Shown here: positions 61,420 to 64,000 of the stretch, one piece after another
Position numbering within the stretch: the first letter of the stretch is position 1
Layout of the letters: every line of letters begins with the position of its first letter
Source of the DNA: Fragilariopsis cylindrus CCMP1102
Taxonomy: Eukaryota; Bacillariophyta; Bacillariophyceae; Bacillariales; Bacillariaceae
DNA: 64,000 nucleotides
Assembly: GCA_900095095.1 (NCBI GenBank)
Contig: FMBT01000301.1
Span: forward strand, 496,001 to 560,000
Direction: 5' to 3'
The notes under the pieces: generated by a model
The model's database searches: none
Told to the model about the DNA's origin: nothing
Seen by the model: the letters and a program-made list of their open reading frames with translations, nothing else
Translations under genes and position numbers: made by a program

Positions 61420-64000
61420 TTAGAACCATCCCATATTTGATGAGATTGATTCATCTACACTGGGTGCATCACTTAAGGCGCTGTATACAGATACAGCAGT
61501 CGAATCGTCATCGTAGTTATTCTGACTCGGAGTTACAGGTCGCATGGAGACTGGCAAGTACGCGTTTTTCTGGCAGTCATCATCATCATCATCATCGTAG
61601 TTCTCTTCATCAACGAAATCTTCTTTCTTCTCTTCCTCTTGAACAGTCCTTCTTACAACATCATTATTCGTTTCAATAGTTTCCTTGTTCTGACGGAACA
61701 AGAAATCTTCATCCTCAGCTGAATCTTTACTATCCGTTCTCGTCAAGAGGGATTTCAATTGATTTGAGGTACACGATGACATAGACACTTCAGATTCGGG
61801 AGTCGCATTACTACCTGCCGAACTACTAGATTCGTCATTTTTATTAGTGCTGTTTTGTTGCTGCTTGCCAAACACTAATGCTGCATCATTTGTATCACTT
61901 TGACCAAGCAACGAACGCAATTTTGATGAATCGGTAGAACAAACACTACCACCACAAGATACAACTGAAGCCGATGATGGTGAGGTTGCTGCTGTTGCAC
62001 CCCATTTCGAAGATTTCTTCCTCCGGGCGCTTTCTCCCTTCCGTGTAATCGAAGCATTTGATTGGTGACTTGTTTCTGATACACCACTAGAAACACTGGA
62101 TACATCACGTGCATCGAAGATTATTCCGGACTCTTTGAGGAATGATGATTCCAATGTAGTTGGAAGGGGTAAAACCCGATTATTGTCTTCATCTTCGTCA
62201 CCGCCATCATCGTCGATTTCTTCTACTTTCTTCTCTTCTGGGACCCAATCTACCACTGCTTCAGATGTTGAAGCACCTTCTTTTGGCTGAGAATCTTCTG
62301 CACCCGACGATTCTAGGACGGCAGACGCATCGGCGATTTCGCCTCCTTTGTTGTCGTCATCGTGACCACGAGCATCGATATTATCAATATCAATACCATT
62401 ATTTGACTCGATGGTCTTATTACCTCGTTTTGCTGTTGAAACTGCTGCCATTTCTTCGCTATTGCCGTTGTTCTCCTCTTTCTCGGGTGTTGTTGCTTGG
62501 ATCGATGCCTCTTTCTCAACAACAACAACACTAGTAGCATTAGCATCTTCAGTGGTGGCAGTGGTATCTTGTTTCCAAATTTGTTCGAATTGTTTTTTCT
62601 CTTCTTCGGGATACTTGGGTGCTGCATTTACTACTGCTTCTACTTCTGCTGTATTCTTGTACAATAAACTATTAGAGTCTTTACTAGAAGTGAAAGAATC
62701 ATTGTCCTCATTACCCAACATCGTCTTTGTATGATTATTCTTCATAATAGCGGTAGTAGTAGAGGAATTAAAATTCTTCTCCTTATTATTATAGTCATCT
62801 GCAATAAAGGTCATATCATCAATGTAAACCGATTCACCTTCATTGTCTGTATCACTAGCATCTGGTGGTGCTTTCGTTACATTCAATGAATCCATAACAG
62901 ACCATAATATACTCTTCTTTTGAGCCCTTTCCATAGTCGTTTGTTGTTGTTGTTGTTGCAGGTCTGGTTGTTTCTTTTGAAATTGACTTGAGAATGGTCC
63001 ATTCACAAGACTAGCCGTTAAGGATGTATCATCTGGAATGTACGAATACAAACTAGTACCAGCATCAGAAATATTATCATCATAATCACCTCCAACGTTA
63101 CTACTGGCAACTGTTTTACCATCAGAATCATCATCATCATCGTCGCCATTATTATAATTATTATAATCATCAACATTATCCACCATACCGTCCATAATAC
63201 TCATCATAGTATCGTCGACTTGACTTGCTTCATCGTCAGTATCAGGAACATGTGTCGATGGTGGTGGTAATGTTTCCATATCATATTCTGATATACCATC
63301 ATCGATGTTACTACCAGCAAAATTAAATTCAATATCATACTCACCACCACCTTCCTCGCCCATCATCATTTCCTGTGTAGGTGCTGTACGGACAGCAGGT
63401 ACTTCACCATACTTATCATAGTAGTTGTTGTTTTTATCATTATCATCAGAGACATGCGATGATGCTGACATTGATGCATACCGTCCTCTACCACGATTAC
63501 TCTGTCTTGGTGATCTTCTCTTGTTGTTGTTGTTGTTATTATTTTTGCTTTTGTTTGTCGAAGATGATAGTAACTTTTTCTTTTCTTTCTTTTGTTGTTG
63601 TTTATCACTTTTACGATATCGGCCATTGATATTAGTAGGAATACCTGTAATAACTGATGGTGGAAGTTGATCGACTAAACTATTTTCTTCTAATGTCTTT
63701 GCTGCCTTACCAGATGTTCTTGATCTTCTACCAGGAGACTGCTTTCTACATATTAAACAATAAATGAAACATACCACCGCAATGATTGATACACCAACAG
63801 CAACAATAATAACAATTAATAAAACAGAAACAAATCCTTCTTCTGTACTTGTATCAGTATTAATTGGTGAAAAATCATTAAAATCAATTCTATCACCATT
63901 ATTATGCTGTAACGTATATTGTATTAATTCATCTTTACCAGCTAATACAGAAACAACATTTTGTAATGTTGGATCATTCGCAATTTTTAAACGAAATAAA
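61420..64000 (-). CDS. single-pass membrane protein with large acidic cytoplasmic tail, 5' part outside the window
   Basis: The frame is open to the right edge, so the start lies beyond 64000. The visible part begins LFRLKIANDPTLQNVVSVLAG, continues with IDFNDFSPINTDTSTEEG, then a membrane helix (FVSVLLIVIIVAVGVSIIAV followed by VCFIYCLIC, about 63835-63750) flanked by basic RKQSPGRRSRTS. About 770 residues of tail follow, rich in Asp, Glu, Ser, Thr and Asn, with repeated short motifs around SxLRSLLGQSD, NQLKSLLTRTDS and YDxETLPPPSTHVPDTD. The end is SVYSALSDAPSVDESISSNMGWF. The layout suits a surface receptor or adhesion protein with a disordered, phosphorylation-rich tail, but no known domain is visible. 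An internal GTG at 63777 is not the start. Confidence 0.68.
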   Translation of the reverse strand, partial: LFRLKIANDPTLQNVVSVLAGKDELIQYTLQHNNGDRIDFNDFSPINTDTSTEEGFVSVLLIVIIVAVGVSIIAVVCFIYCLICRKQSPGRRSRTSGKAAKTLEENSLVDQLPPSVITGIPTNINGRYRKSDKQQQKKEKKKLLSSSTNKSKNNNNNNNKRRSPRQSNRGRGRYASMSASSHVSDDNDKNNNYYDKYGEVPAVRTAPTQEMMMGEEGGGEYDIEFNFAGSNIDDGISEYDMETLPPPSTHVPDTDDEASQVDDTMMSIMDGMVDNVDDYNNYNNGDDDDDDSDGKTVASSNVGGDYDDNISDAGTSLYSYIPDDTSLTASLVNGPFSSQFQKKQPDLQQQQQQTTMERAQKKSILWSVMDSLNVTKAPPDASDTDNEGESVYIDDMTFIADDYNNKEKNFNSSTTTAIMKNNHTKTMLGNEDNDSFTSSKDSNSLLYKNTAEVEAVVNAAPKYPEEEKKQFEQIWKQDTTATTEDANATSVVVVEKEASIQATTPEKEENNGNSEEMAAVSTAKRGNKTIESNNGIDIDNIDARGHDDDNKGGEIADASAVLESSGAEDSQPKEGASTSEAVVDWVPEEKKVEEIDDDGGDEDEDNNRVLPLPTTLESSFLKESGIIFDARDVSSVSSGVSETSHQSNASITRKGESARRKKSSKWGATAATSPSSASVVSCGGSVCSTDSSKLRSLLGQSDTNDAALVFGKQQQNSTNKNDESSSSAGSNATPESEVSMSSCTSNQLKSLLTRTDSKDSAEDEDFLFRQNKETIETNNDVVRRTVQEEEKKEDFVDEENYDDDDDDDCQKNAYLPVSMRPVTPSQNNYDDDSTAVSVYSALSDAPSVDESISSNMGWF

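Noticed and set aside
1-64000. Retrovirus-like, Polinton or tRNA/rRNA genes
   Set aside because: No reverse transcriptase, integrase, capsid, long terminal repeat, or convincing tRNA box pair or rRNA segment was recognised by eye.

Overview
The window looks like nuclear DNA of a diatom, probably a pennate one. The evidence is protein style: secreted proteins built of PS/PT repeats, a FSWKAYPELEDFL-type domain that I associate with diatom gene families, Asn/Gln/Ser/Asp homopolymers in nearly every protein, short GT-AG introns (64-211 nt), AT-rich spacers, and eukaryotic housekeeping genes (SRP19, RING-H2, sulfotransferase). The species cannot be named from this sequence alone. Genes lie on both strands with no operons. 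No rRNA, tRNA, CRISPR array or retrovirus-like element was recognised.

Layout. 0.9-7 kb: a conserved-domain protein with an in-frame intron, a secreted phospholipase B/cPLA2-like enzyme and a secreted Lys-rich protein with an internal duplication. 7.5-9.3 kb: a decayed PS-repeat membrane protein. 9.5-14.4 kb: a membrane RING-H2 ligase, then a segment in which one 5' flank occurs three times, heading two paralogous Cys-rich membrane proteins and a broken ubiquitin-like reading frame. 14.7-24.6 kb: a two-helix membrane protein, a protein with four CX9C motifs, an FAD monooxygenase with one frameshift, a three-exon PT-repeat secreted protein, a remnant of an ankyrin-like family, SRP19 and a tiny Gly/Met-rich protein. 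25-33 kb: a stand-alone asparagine-synthetase-type domain, a single-pass membrane protein with a homopolymer frameshift, an LRR-like protein and a helical-repeat protein.

33.4-35.35 kb is a gene-free, CpG-poor block that ends in about five units of a 163-193 bp satellite. 35.7-46 kb: a PLP aminotransferase with one intron, an ankyrin-like family protein, an amine-oxidase C-terminal remnant, a DsbA-like protein, a second LRR-like paralogue and a DUF1275/YoaK-like membrane protein. 48-57.6 kb: a Golgi-type sulfotransferase with a long poly-Asp tract, a secreted acidic protein whose 3' end has been amplified into a minisatellite, a MITE with near-perfect 41-bp ends, a low-complexity nuclear-type protein and a zinc-finger plus Myb/SANT protein. 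58-64 kb: a second ankyrin-like paralogue, another CpG-poor block, and the tail of a single-pass membrane protein that runs off the right edge.

The genes do not form one pathway. What stands out is accessory turnover: two unrecognised families (LRR-like and ankyrin-like) with several members each inside 40 kb, segmental duplication with reuse of one 5' flank, gene remnants, a MITE, satellites, and CpG-depleted blocks suggestive of methylated repeats. All calls come from reading the sequence and remembered family motifs; no database search was run.
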